Part shown: positions 35,761 to 44,713 of the stretch, in pieces
How positions within the stretch are numbered: the stretch's first letter is position 1
Layout of the letters: each line of letters opens with the position of its first letter
From: Campylobacter canadensis
GTDB lineage: Bacteria > Campylobacterota > Campylobacteria > Campylobacterales > Campylobacteraceae
DNA: 64,000 nt
Assembly (NCBI RefSeq): GCF_013177655.1
Contig: NZ_CP035946.1
Span: 682,001-746,000, forward strand
Direction: 5' to 3'
Position numbers and translations under genes: made by a program
The notes under the pieces: generated by a model
Database searches by the model: none
Told to the model about the DNA's origin: nothing
Seen by the model: only the letters and a program-made list of their open reading frames with translations

Positions 35761-37347
35761 TTAATAAAAGCCTAGAATTTTCCACCAAACTAAACCAACG
35801 AGGCAAATTACAACAATATCAACAACACTCACAACAAAGCCGACCGCCCACCATCTATTCATACTTACATAGCCATTACCAAATATTACAGGCGCAGTTC
35901 CAGTTGCATAATGAGTTAATGCCATCATAATATTACCAGCGGCTGCAAGCATAAAAGCATAAAGCATTGGTGGTGCTCCTAATGCTAAACCAGTACTATA
36001 AAATACAAAAAACATTGCTGAAATGTGCGCAGTTGTACTTGCGAAAAAATAATGTGAATATAAAAATGCAAGCATAAAAAATATCATAACCGTTGTGGTG
36101 CTAAAATTTGAAGCTATGTCTTTTAATAAAATTCCAAGATAGCTAGTAATTCCTACCTTATCAAGCATAGTTGCAAGCATAATTAAAGCACTAAACCAAA
36201 TTAAAGTATCCCAAGCGCTTTTTTGCTCTAATAGTTCTTGGTATTTTAAAACTCCAGTTAATAAAGCAGTTGCCAAACCAAGAGCAGCCACAGTAGCAGG
36301 GTCAACCTTTAAAACACTAACAGTAGTTAAAAAGCCTAGTAAATGTGCTAATTTTAAAATTAAAGACATACCACCAGCCCATAAAAATAAACAGCCAATA
36401 AAAATTGAAAGCATAATTTTTTCATCTTTTGAAAATGCCCCCATTTTTTGTAGTTCTTCTTTAGCAATTTTTGTTGCATCAGGAGTTTTTGTAAGCTCTG
36501 GTTTGCTTATAAAATAAATTACTAAAGGCATTAAAAGCATAGCGCAAATGCAAGGAATAAACATTCCTAAAGCCCACTGACCCCAAGTTATGCTTATTTG
36601 CATATTTGTTGCTTTTGCTATTAAATCAACTACTAATGGATTTGGTGCAGTTGCAGTAATAAACATAGCCGATGAGATAGGATTTGATTGATAATTTACT
36701 AAATTTAAATAAGTACCTACTTTATTTTGAGTGTTATTTGCAGGGTCTGAACCTAGTGCTTTTGAAATTGATTGTACTATAGGGTTGATTATAGCCCCAC
36801 CTCTTGCAGTATTAGAAGGAGTAATTGGTGCTAAAATAACTTCACTAAGTGCTATTGAATAGCCGATTCCTAAAGTATTTTTGCCAAAAATAGATAAAAA
36901 ATAAAAGGCTAGTCTTTTTCCTAAACCTGTTTTAATAATCCCTCTTGCAAGTAAAACAGAGATTACAATTAACCAAATTAAAGAATTTGAAAATGCACTT
37001 AAAGCTTGATTTATCGCTATTTTGCTTCTACTTGCAGCAGCCACATCAGCACCAACGCTAATTGTTGTAAATGCAACAAAGGCAATAGCAATAAGTGAAA
37101 CTGCACCAAGTGGCATTACTTTTAAAATGATACATAAAATTGTTGCAATAAAAGCACCTAAATAAATAAAGGCTAATCTAGCATCTTCTAAAGCTAAGCT
37201 TTGTAGTTGTGTTAATTCGTAGTTTGGATGAGCTTTTTGCAATAGTTGTAATTTTAAATCAATTAAGCCTTGCGGTAAGGGTAAAAAGCAAAAGGCTAAG
37301 GATATTAAAATACAAAGTGCAGCCAAAGGAATTTTGTCTTTTTGCAT
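35761..37347 (-). CDS. DASS-family anion:Na+ symporter or antiporter (CitT/TtdT-like)
   Basis: 528 residues, many membrane helices. The two substrate-site hairpins are seen: the SNT motif in LAPITPSNTARGGAIINP, and a second in FFASTTAHISAMF. NPISSAMFITATAPNPL is also typical. Members exchange or import citrate, tartrate, succinate, 2-oxoglutarate or malate; which one cannot be read from the sequence. GGAGAAAAT precedes the ATG. It lies alone between its terminator at 35738 and the 3' repeats of the adhesin-like gene. It adds to the organic-acid importers in the window. Confidence 0.88.
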   Translation of the reverse strand: MQKDKIPLAALCILISLAFCFLPLPQGLIDLKLQLLQKAHPNYELTQLQSLALEDARLAFIYLGAFIATILCIILKVMPLGAVSLIAIAFVAFTTISVGADVAAASRSKIAINQALSAFSNSLIWLIVISVLLARGIIKTGLGKRLAFYFLSIFGKNTLGIGYSIALSEVILAPITPSNTARGGAIINPIVQSISKALGSDPANNTQNKVGTYLNLVNYQSNPISSAMFITATAPNPLVVDLIAKATNMQISITWGQWALGMFIPCICAMLLMPLVIYFISKPELTKTPDATKIAKEELQKMGAFSKDEKIMLSIFIGCLFLWAGGMSLILKLAHLLGFLTTVSVLKVDPATVAALGLATALLTGVLKYQELLEQKSAWDTLIWFSALIMLATMLDKVGITSYLGILLKDIASNFSTTTVMIFFMLAFLYSHYFFASTTAHISAMFFVFYSTGLALGAPPMLYAFMLAAAGNIMMALTHYATGTAPVIFGNGYVSMNRWWAVGFVVSVVDIVVICLVGLVWWKILGFY

Positions 37348-37403
37348 ATTTTCTCCTTAAAATAAAATAATTAATTTATTTTAATTAAAAAATGTAAGAA
37401 ATT

Positions 37404-37443
37404 AGACTTTATTAATTAAATTTTTTAAAATTAAGTAAAGTCT
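37404..37443 (-). terminator. Long AT-rich stem-loop after the 3' repeat array
   Basis: AGACTTTA + TTAATT pairs with AATTAA + TAAAGTCT, 14 bp with one bulged G and an 11-base loop. It overlaps the end of the outermost 147-bp repeat. It probably ends the adhesin-like transcript, but no clear U-run follows. Confidence 0.5.
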
Positions 37444-37861
37444 TAAAAATTATGAATATAAGTGTAAATGCTCGTTATCTTCTATGCTAATTAATTTTAC
37501 ATCGCTTATGTTATTTTCATAACTAATATTCTTTGAATTTGAAGTGTTGTTATCAAAAAGCATTTTTAATTTTTAAGACTAGTAAAGTCTTAAAAATTAT
37601 GAATATTGGTGTAAATGCTCGTTATCTTCTATGCTAATTAATTTTACATCGCTTATGTTATTTTCATAACTAATATTCTTTGAATTTGAAGTGTTATTAT
37701 CAAAAAGCATTTTTAATTTTTAAGACTAGTAAAGTCTTAAAAATTATGAATATTGGTGTAAATGCTCGTTATCTTCTATGCTAATTAATTTTACATCGCT
37801 TATGTTATTTTCATAACTAATATTCTTTGAATTTGAAGTGTTATTATCAAAAAGCATTTTT
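37434..37861 (-). repeat. Three tandem copies of the 3' end of the adhesin-like gene, 147-bp period
   Basis: A 134-bp block occurs at 37434-37567, 37581-37714 and 37728-37861, joined by identical 13-base linkers, giving an exact 147-bp (49-codon) period. The third copy is the true end of the 37744-40629 gene. The two further copies lie downstream of its stop; each still encodes MLFDNNTSNSKNISYENN... through to a stop. The copies differ at only a few bases: the outermost reads HLYS at its end where the others read HQYS, and has one G for A change. Each junction also forms a TAAGACT / AGTCTTA hairpin (37574-37592 and 37721-37739). Confidence 0.95.
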
Positions 37862-40629
37862 TCTATATCTAAAATATCATTTTTGTTTAAAAGTTTTTCA
37901 AAATCATTCAAAATACTTGCTTTAGCATTTAAGCTAATACTAAATTCATAAGAACTTATTTTACCATCGTTAAAACTAGCGTAAATAGTATATTTATGAC
38001 CTTTTTCTAATTCGTTTGCAAAGTTATAAATATTAAATTGAGCATCTTTTGAATTTTTAATGAATTCTTCATTGTTTATTTGAATTATTTTGTTTTCAGT
38101 ATTATCAAAAATGCTAAAATCATTTACTTTTCCATAGAATTTAAAAGTAGGACTACTATTTTTTAATTCGTAATTTTCTAAAATACTTTCATCTGCTAGG
38201 CTTATTTTGTTTTCGTTATCTGAAATATTTATTATATTATTTATAAAATTTTTACTTAAATTAAGATTATACACGAAATTATTCTCATAAACTATACTTA
38301 TTTTATAATTTTGAGTGTTATCTAAAATATCTTTGCTGTTTATATTTAAATGCCAAATGTCATTATCTTTTACAAAACTTGCCTTAATAAAATCTTGCTC
38401 TTGTAAATAAATATTTGTAATTTTACCAGCCTTATTTGCATTAAATGCGAATTTTATATTCTCCTCTTGTTTTATTAAACTAAAATTATCTTTTGTAAAA
38501 AATTCCTCTGCATTTAAGTTAATATTTGTTGCTTTGTAATTAATATCACTAGGGGTATCAACCTTGTTTCTAATAGGATAATCAATGCTAAATTTTTGTT
38601 CGTAATTGCTATTATCCTTATAATTAACACTTATTATATATTCTCCTTTGTGTAAAGGATTAAAATTATCAATTGAATAAATACCACCAGCTTTATTTTC
38701 ATTACTTCTTACAAAGCTTAAATCATCAATATTTAAATCAATTTTTTTACCATTAATTATTTCATAAATTTTAAAACTATTTATCTCTTTTTCAAATTTA
38801 AATTTAGGGCTTGTATCTTGAATATTTATTCCAACAGGACTTAATAATCCATCTTTAGCATCTTCAAAAACAATATTATTCATTATGCTATTTTTATGTT
38901 CAAAAATATCACTAACTTTGTAATAAATAATCTTATTGCTTTGCGTATCATAAAGCTTTAAATAATCATTATAATTTGTGTAATCAAGCTCTAATCTAAA
39001 ATTATTTGTTTTATTAACTTGTAATTTGTTTAAGAATTTTTCATCACATAAATATAGTTCAATGTTATCTTTTAAAACTCCATCTATAATTAAATTCCTT
39101 CCACTTTCATCACTAAATTCGTGTATTTGTTTAAAATCTATTCTTAAATCATTTTGATTTTTATTAAATACTAATTGATGATTTTCTACTTCATCAATAT
39201 TTATAGCTTCACTATAATTTATTTCGCTACTTATTTTATTTGCATTTAAATTAGTTAATTCCGTCCAATCACTTGCAATTATTTTATCGCCTACTTTTTC
39301 GTTATAAACAATTTTTATTTTATAATTGTGCTCGTCTTTTAGATTTAACAAAATTGTATTTTTATTAAAAGTACCATTTTTAGAAAAATCATTTTTGCCC
39401 AAAGAATAAATATATTCTTTACCAGTTTCATCTTTTATTATTACAGAGCAGTTATTTGCAGGAATTTTATTTGATATTATATTTACTTGTAGGTAACTAG
39501 AATCATTTGTTTTTACACAAGATTCTACAAAGGCTTTTAAATACTTATCATTTGGGTTGCTTGAGTATGTTTTGCTTACATTTTCATCAGAATAAAAGGC
39601 TTTATAAATCTCGTTGTCGCTTAAGAAATTATCATTTACTTTAACATTATCTGTGCTAAAATTTTTTTCATAAAAACTACCATCTTTAAAAGCTACTTGC
39701 ACTTTATATTCGTTATTTGGCATTAAATTTTTACTTAATTCAAATATGAATTTATTATCTTGAATTGTAGAACTTTGATTGTAAAAATAATCATTTATAA
39801 ATTTATTATTTGTTACATCAAATAATAATATGCTTTTTACTTCTTTGTCAAATACAAAACTAGGGCTTAAATCACTTGTTTTATCTGTAATTTTGTTTGT
39901 AATTAATATGCCATTACTTTCAAAAATATATTCTGAGCTTTTATCTATGATTGGGTTTTCGTTATTTTCTTTGTTATCGTTTGCATTATTATCGTCTTGT
40001 TTATTATTGTTATCTTTATTGTTTTCTATGTTTTCACTACTTTCATTACTTTCAGTGTTTCCAGTGTTTTCACTATTTCCATTATTTTCACTACTTTCAT
40101 TACTTTCCGTATTTTCACTGCTTTCAGTGTTTTGTAATCCATCTTCTTTATTGATATCATTTATTGCATTAATAAAAGTACTTAATTTAGCATAATTTAG
40201 TTTTATATCTTGTTGCTCATTATGCTTTTGTGTATTTAATATATTTGTTATTTTTTCTACATCAGCATTTACTTTTAATTGCTCTTTTTCTATATTAGAA
40301 TAAGTATTTTTATTTAAAAAAAGCGAAGTAGCAACGCTATTTTCACCAGCATTAGTTGCTTCTAGGTAATCATTATTTAATAAATTTTTTATTTTTTCAT
40401 CAATAAAAACCTCATTTAAAATTTTATCATCAATCTTTACTTTATTTTCACCACCAATATGTATTGTTGTTCCATTTTTTAAAAAAACATCAAGACCAGA
40501 ATTTGTATCAGTTGTTGTTATAATATCTCCTAGATTTATTAAATCATTTTCTTGTAGAATTTTTTCTTTATTATTACTAAGGCAAAGAACCTTTCCTGTA
40601 ATATTTTTTGCAATTGCAATAGATATCAT
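37744..40629 (-). CDS. LapA-type retention-module surface protein (candidate type I-secreted adhesin)
   Basis: 961 residues without a signal peptide. Residues 1-105 match the retention module of LapA/BapA-like adhesins: TGKVLCL, then NLGDIITTTDTNSGLDVFLK, TTIHIGGENKVKID, and DYLEATNAGE at 87-96, where family members have ...LLEATAAG at the protease-cleaved site. Residues 168-228 form an Asn/Ser/Glu linker with an 18-residue repeat. The rest is beta-rich, with several divergent immunoglobulin-like repeats (DLSPSFVFDKEVKSILLFD, TSPKFKFEKEINSFKIYE, SSPTFKFYGKVNDFSIFD). No RTX nonapeptides are seen, and at 961 residues it is short for this class. No secretion genes are near. Confidence 0.75.
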   Translation of the reverse strand: MISIAIAKNITGKVLCLSNNKEKILQENDLINLGDIITTTDTNSGLDVFLKNGTTIHIGGENKVKIDDKILNEVFIDEKIKNLLNNDYLEATNAGENSVATSLFLNKNTYSNIEKEQLKVNADVEKITNILNTQKHNEQQDIKLNYAKLSTFINAINDINKEDGLQNTESSENTESNESSENNGNSENTGNTESNESSENIENNKDNNNKQDDNNANDNKENNENPIIDKSSEYIFESNGILITNKITDKTSDLSPSFVFDKEVKSILLFDVTNNKFINDYFYNQSSTIQDNKFIFELSKNLMPNNEYKVQVAFKDGSFYEKNFSTDNVKVNDNFLSDNEIYKAFYSDENVSKTYSSNPNDKYLKAFVESCVKTNDSSYLQVNIISNKIPANNCSVIIKDETGKEYIYSLGKNDFSKNGTFNKNTILLNLKDEHNYKIKIVYNEKVGDKIIASDWTELTNLNANKISSEINYSEAINIDEVENHQLVFNKNQNDLRIDFKQIHEFSDESGRNLIIDGVLKDNIELYLCDEKFLNKLQVNKTNNFRLELDYTNYNDYLKLYDTQSNKIIYYKVSDIFEHKNSIMNNIVFEDAKDGLLSPVGINIQDTSPKFKFEKEINSFKIYEIINGKKIDLNIDDLSFVRSNENKAGGIYSIDNFNPLHKGEYIISVNYKDNSNYEQKFSIDYPIRNKVDTPSDINYKATNINLNAEEFFTKDNFSLIKQEENIKFAFNANKAGKITNIYLQEQDFIKASFVKDNDIWHLNINSKDILDNTQNYKISIVYENNFVYNLNLSKNFINNIINISDNENKISLADESILENYELKNSSPTFKFYGKVNDFSIFDNTENKIIQINNEEFIKNSKDAQFNIYNFANELEKGHKYTIYASFNDGKISSYEFSISLNAKASILNDFEKLLNKNDILDIEKMLFDNNTSNSKNISYENNISDVKLISIEDNEHLHQYS
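40031..40107 (-). repeat. 54-bp repeat within the low-complexity linker of the adhesin-like gene
   Basis: A 23-base segment at 40031-40053 recurs exactly at 40085-40107, a spacing of 54 bases or 18 codons. It encodes NTESNESSEN twice. The spacing is in frame, so gain or loss of a unit would lengthen or shorten the linker without breaking the protein. Confidence 0.8.
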
Positions 40630-40658
40630 TTATACCCCTAATTTTTTGATTTTTATAA

Positions 40659-40666
40659 ATTATAAT
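40659..40666. promoter_or_regulatory. Symmetrical -10 element between the adhesin-like gene and the permease leader
   Basis: ATTATAAT is its own reverse complement, so it offers a TATAAT on both strands: 30 bases before the adhesin-like start on the minus strand, and 109 bases before the leader ORF on the plus strand. Use in both directions is inferred. A TATTAT closer to the leader ORF could serve instead. Confidence 0.4.
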
Positions 40667-40774
40667 AAAAGAAAATGTATTTAATTTCACTTTGGTGCAA
40701 AAAATATTTTTTTTCTTACTCAAAACTTGCAAATTAGTAGTATTATTCGCTGCATTATTTTCAAGGGAGAAAAA

Positions 40775-40828
40775 ATGAAAGAGCAATTTTTTTATTTATT
40801 ATCTGCTTATTTAGCAGGTGTTAGATGA
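40775..40828 (+). CDS. 17-residue leader ORF coupled to the amino-acid permease
   Basis: ATG at 40775 follows a strong AAGGGAGA ribosome-binding site and encodes MKEQFFYLLSAYLAGVR, ending in TGA that overlaps the ATG of the permease (ATGA at 40825). The permease has no good ribosome-binding site of its own, so ribosomes probably reach it through this ORF. It could be a pure coupling device, a regulatory leader peptide, or a tiny membrane protein (Leu/Phe/Ala-rich centre). No similar peptide is known to me. Confidence 0.55.
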   Translation: MKEQFFYLLSAYLAGVR

Positions 40829-42180
40829 GACTTGTTGATATTATTATTATGAATTTAATTGGAATTTTTTCATTAAGACAAATTCCTTATGTTGCTTCTT
40901 ATGGTGCAGCTTCAATTATTTTATGGTTTATTGCTGCTTTTTGCTTTTTTATACCTTTAGCTTTAGTGTGTGGAGAGCTTGGTTCAAAATATAGTAAAAG
41001 TGGTGGAATTTTTTTGTGGATAAATAAGGCTTTTGGCGTTAAAATTGCGTATTTTTGCCTTATTTGTTATTTACTTTCTTGTCTTGCTTATTTTCCAACT
41101 TTGCTTTATTTTGCAGCAAACTCTTTAGTTTATGTTTTGCATATTAAAGAAAAAAGTTTGTTTATTGGTTGTTTTAGTATTTTTTCATTTTGCCTTTTAA
41201 CTTATATTAATTTTAAAGGAATTGCTTTTACGCAATTTATAAATAAAATTTTTGTGTTTTTAGGAATTGTGGTTGCTTTTAGTGTTTTGATTGCTGTTTG
41301 TTTTGTTTATTATTTTAAAGGCTTTAGTATGCAAAGTGATTACTCAAAAGGATATTTGCCAAGTTTTGACTTAGATACAATTTCTTTTGCATCTTCAATG
41401 ATGTTTGCCTTTGCTGGACTTGAGCTTAGTGGTATGATTATTTCTAAAATAAAAAATCCACAAAAAACATATCCTAAAGCTATTTTAATTTCAGCTTTTT
41501 TAATAGTTGCTATTTATATTTGTGGAACTTTTTGTGTAAATTATATTTTTCCTGCAAAACAAACTAATATTTTAGATGGGATTTTACAAGCCTTAGATTT
41601 TGCAGGTGATTTAATAGGGGTTAATTATCTACCGCAAATTATGGCCATTTGCTTATTTTTTGGCACCTTAGGTCAGATTAATTCTTGGCTAATTGCACCA
41701 ATTTATATGCTAGCAACTGCTTCAAAAGAAGGAATTATAAATATATATGAAGCAAAATTACACCCAAAATACAATACGCCTTATAGAGCTTTATTTACTC
41801 AAGCTGTAATTGTAAGTATTTTATGCCTTTCTTGTTTTTTTGTAAGTAATATACAAAACATATATTGGACTTTAAGTGCTTTTACAACTGTGTGTTATTT
41901 TTTACCATATATTGCTATGTTTTTAGCATATTTAAAACTAAAAAAGGAGCAAAAAGATAATAATGATGAAGGCTTTGAATTAAAAAATAAATTCATAAGT
42001 ATTTTTGTTGCTTTAATTGGCTTTAGCTCTGTTGTTTTTGCTCTTGTTTTAAGTTTTATTGCACCAGAAGGTACAAATAAGTTAATTCATTTTTTACAAA
42101 TTTTAAGCGCACCAATAATTGCTATTTTAATAGTATCATTTACATTCAAGCAAAATTGTAAAAACAAGGAGAGTAGATGA
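40825..42180 (+). CDS. APC-family amino acid permease
   Basis: 451 residues with about twelve membrane helices. MNLIGIFSLRQIPYVASYGA in helix 1, then ELGSKYSKSGGIFLWINKAF, FAFAGLELSGMIISKIKNP and LHPKYNTPYRALFTQAV are typical of the glutamate:GABA-like branch of the APC superfamily. The substrate is unknown. It starts unusually close to helix 1 and depends on the upstream 17-codon ORF for translation. The stop overlaps the next gene (ATGA). Confidence 0.85.
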   Translation: MRLVDIIIMNLIGIFSLRQIPYVASYGAASIILWFIAAFCFFIPLALVCGELGSKYSKSGGIFLWINKAFGVKIAYFCLICYLLSCLAYFPTLLYFAANSLVYVLHIKEKSLFIGCFSIFSFCLLTYINFKGIAFTQFINKIFVFLGIVVAFSVLIAVCFVYYFKGFSMQSDYSKGYLPSFDLDTISFASSMMFAFAGLELSGMIISKIKNPQKTYPKAILISAFLIVAIYICGTFCVNYIFPAKQTNILDGILQALDFAGDLIGVNYLPQIMAICLFFGTLGQINSWLIAPIYMLATASKEGIINIYEAKLHPKYNTPYRALFTQAVIVSILCLSCFFVSNIQNIYWTLSAFTTVCYFLPYIAMFLAYLKLKKEQKDNNDEGFELKNKFISIFVALIGFSSVVFALVLSFIAPEGTNKLIHFLQILSAPIIAILIVSFTFKQNCKNKESR

Positions 42181-42923
42181 AAAATTTCTTAAAAGGATTG
42201 TCTTTAGGGATATTACTATTAGTATTTTTCCTTTTTGGTTTAGTTAGCACTAAGGCGATTGAGTATTTTACAAAGGATAATTCAAGTAGCATTGAAAGCG
42301 AAATTGAAGTTTTAAAAGAAATAGAATTTGATTTATTTAGTGCAAAAATTAAAATAAGTGAAAGTGCTTTTTTAAGTAAAGATAAAGATTATAACGATAA
42401 AGAAAAGATTGAAGATATTTTTTCTAATATTTCAGCATTGTTAAAAGAAAGCAAAATATGTTATGGTGGAAGTTATGAATTAAACCCTAATTATTCATAT
42501 AAAGATGGTTTAAGAAGTAAAGAAGGTTATAAAATAAACTCAATTATTTCTTGTACTTTTGCAAAAAATGACCTAGAAAAGTATAGAAATTTATTAAATA
42601 ATTTAGACGAACTTGCAAATAAAGATAATTTAATTGTAATAAATTCTCCGCTTCTTGAGCCAAATTTATCAGCAGCTAAAATTAAAGAAAGTGAAGAAAT
42701 ATTAAATCAAATGTTAAAGGAAAAATTGGATGAAAAGCTTGTGTTTTATTCAGAATTTAGCAAAAAAACTTGTAAATTTGCAAAAATTAGTATTTTTTCT
42801 GATTTAAATATTAACAATACTCCTGTTATGCTTTTAAAGGCTAGCGCAGATGTAAATGCTCAACCAGCATTAAAATCAATGAGTAAAAAAATGCAAGCGC
42901 AATTTGTGTTAAAATGTATATAG
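42177..42923 (+). CDS. Membrane-anchored periplasmic protein, possibly SIMPL/DUF541-like
   Basis: 248 residues. One N-terminal membrane helix (about 5-27) is followed by a periplasmic domain. The arrangement ISALLKESKICYGGSYELNP followed by YKINSIISCTF and a late helix LSAAKIKESEEILNQMLKEK weakly resembles the SIMPL (DUF541) family. Five Cys are present, four in the second half. ATGA overlap with the permease suggests co-expression. Assignment is weak; otherwise it is an unknown exported protein. Confidence 0.6.
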   Translation: MKNFLKGLSLGILLLVFFLFGLVSTKAIEYFTKDNSSSIESEIEVLKEIEFDLFSAKIKISESAFLSKDKDYNDKEKIEDIFSNISALLKESKICYGGSYELNPNYSYKDGLRSKEGYKINSIISCTFAKNDLEKYRNLLNNLDELANKDNLIVINSPLLEPNLSAAKIKESEEILNQMLKEKLDEKLVFYSEFSKKTCKFAKISIFSDLNINNTPVMLLKASADVNAQPALKSMSKKMQAQFVLKCI

Positions 42924-42995
42924 ATTAAAGTCTTTTGTTATTAATTGAAATTAAATATACTAATTTTTTTGTAAATTTATTAGAAAGGATTGTTT

Positions 42996-43487
42996 ATGTC
43001 TAGTAGAAGAAGCTTTATGGGTTTTGCCTTAGGAGCTACCGCAGCAGTTGGCGGTGTTTTTACGCTAGTGGGTATGAAAAAAACTTGGGATCCACTTCCT
43101 AGCGTAAAAGCAGCGGGCTTTACTACTGTTGATTTATCGGTGCTTAGTGAGGGCGAGTTAAGAACTGTTGAATGGAGAAAAAAACCTATTTTTATTCTTA
43201 AAAAAACAGAACAAATGGGACAAAGCCCAACTGATATAGTTGCTGATGGTAGTAGATATACGGTTGTAATTGGTCTTTGTACGCATTTAGGTTGTATTCC
43301 TGCATTTCATAAGGATGAACAAAAATTTGTTTGTGCCTGTCATGGGGGTCAGTTTGATATAAATGGTAAAAATATTTCAGGGCCACCACCAAGACCTTTA
43401 GAAATTCCTCCGTTTGCGGTTGATGGTACTAAGTTGGTTTTAGGTGAAGAAGGACCTGAATATAAGAAAATGATTGAAAAGGCGTAG
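42996..43487 (+). CDS. petA: Ubiquinol/menaquinol-cytochrome c reductase, Rieske iron-sulfur subunit
   Basis: 163 residues. A twin-arginine signal/anchor (SSRRSFMGFALGATAAVG) is followed by the Rieske fold with both cluster-binding loops, CTHLGC (95-100) and CACHGG (113-118), then PPPRPLEIPPF. It carries the [2Fe-2S] cluster of the bc1 complex. A TTG two codons earlier is possible, but the ATG at 42996 lies at good distance from AGAAAGGA. It is followed after 2 bases by petB. Confidence 0.96.
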   Translation: MSSRRSFMGFALGATAAVGGVFTLVGMKKTWDPLPSVKAAGFTTVDLSVLSEGELRTVEWRKKPIFILKKTEQMGQSPTDIVADGSRYTVVIGLCTHLGCIPAFHKDEQKFVCACHGGQFDINGKNISGPPPRPLEIPPFAVDGTKLVLGEEGPEYKKMIEKA

Positions 43488-43489
43488 TT

Positions 43490-44713
43490 ATGGCAGAGTT
43501 TAAAAAAGCAGATGGTATAGTTGATTGGTTAGATCAGCGTCTTGCGGTTAAGAGTTTTATGAAGGTTATGATGACACAATATTGGATTCCAAAAAAGATT
43601 AACTTTTTATGGGCAATGGGTGTTATCTTACTTACTATGTTTGCAATTTTATTTATTACTGGCTTATTGCTTGTGATGTATTATAAGCCTGATGTTGCTT
43701 TAGCCTTTGATAGTGTAAATAAAACTATTATGCAAGAAGTTGAGTATGGTTGGTTGTGGCGTCATATGCACGGTGTTGCTGCATCGGTTGTATTTTTAGT
43801 AATGTATATTCATATGTTTACAGGAATTTATTATGGCTCTTATAAAAGAGGGCGTGAAATGATATGGATTAGCGGTATGCTATTATTTGTATTATTTTCT
43901 GCTGAGGCTTTTAGTGGTTATATGCTTCCTTGGGGGCAAATGAGCTATTGGGCTGCTATGGTTATTACTAATCTTTTTGGTGGAATTCCTTTTATTGGAC
44001 CTGAATTAGTTGAATGGATTAGAGGTGATTATGCTGTTGGTGATGCTACATTAAATAGATTTTTTATGTTGCATGTTTGTTTATTGCCAATAGTTGTTAT
44101 TGCAGTTATTGCTTTTCACTTTTATTCTTTAAGATTTCCACATGTAAATAATGAAATTTCTGAAGAATTAGACTTTGATTTAGAAGCAGAAAAATACTTA
44201 GCAGGACAGAAAAAAGAATCAAAAGTAATTGCTTTTTGGCCTGATTTTTTATGCAAAGATATTTTTTATATTTGCTTATTTATGATTTTTTATTTTTATT
44301 TAGTATGTTTTCATTACGATTTTGCTATGGACCCAATCAATTTTGACCCAGCAAACGCATTAAAAACACCACCGCATATTTATCCAGAATGGTACTTTTT
44401 ATGGAGTTATGAAATTTTAAGAGGTTTTTCTTATGAAATCGGACTTGCTTGTTTTGGTATTGCACAGGTTATTTTCTTTGTGTTACCTTTCTTAGATAGG
44501 TCAGATGTAGTTGCACCTGCACACAAAAGAGGTGCTTTTATGGTATGGTTTTGGGTTTTATTGCTTGATATGATAATTCTTACTATTTATGGTAAATTAC
44601 CACCTGTTGGTATAAATAATAATATTGCAACTATTGCATCTGTATTATTTTTATTATTATTAATTGTAATTTTACCTGTTATAACAATTATGGAAAGAAA
44701 GGCTAAAAAATGA
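43490..44713 (+). CDS. petB: Cytochrome b of the bc1 complex
   Basis: 407 residues, a fused full-length cytochrome b. Haem-ligating His pairs are in WRHMHGVAASVVFLVMYIHM (helix B) and FFMLHV / IAFHFYSL (helix D). The quinol-site motif is PEWYFLWSYEILRG, and SGYMLPWGQMSYWAA marks the other quinone site. It oxidises menaquinol and passes electrons across the membrane. It lies in petABC with ATGA overlap to petC. Confidence 0.97.
   Translation: MAEFKKADGIVDWLDQRLAVKSFMKVMMTQYWIPKKINFLWAMGVILLTMFAILFITGLLLVMYYKPDVALAFDSVNKTIMQEVEYGWLWRHMHGVAASVVFLVMYIHMFTGIYYGSYKRGREMIWISGMLLFVLFSAEAFSGYMLPWGQMSYWAAMVITNLFGGIPFIGPELVEWIRGDYAVGDATLNRFFMLHVCLLPIVVIAVIAFHFYSLRFPHVNNEISEELDFDLEAEKYLAGQKKESKVIAFWPDFLCKDIFYICLFMIFYFYLVCFHYDFAMDPINFDPANALKTPPHIYPEWYFLWSYEILRGFSYEIGLACFGIAQVIFFVLPFLDRSDVVAPAHKRGAFMVWFWVLLLDMIILTIYGKLPPVGINNNIATIASVLFLLLLIVILPVITIMERKAKK

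Noticed and set aside
37434-37861. 147-bp period as a DNA-packaging length
   Set aside because: It equals 49 codons of a duplicated gene end, which explains it fully; bacteria lack canonical nucleosomes.
39830-40195. Plus-strand Leu/Ser/Phe-rich and Tyr/His/Phe-rich frames
   Set aside because: They are the opposite strand of the Asn/Ser/Glu linker in the adhesin-like gene, stay open only because of its biased codons, and have no ribosome-binding site.
40577-40786. Minus-strand 69-codon frame over the adhesin promoter
   Set aside because: It overlaps the start of the adhesin-like gene and the leader ORF, has no ribosome-binding site and no recognisable protein features.
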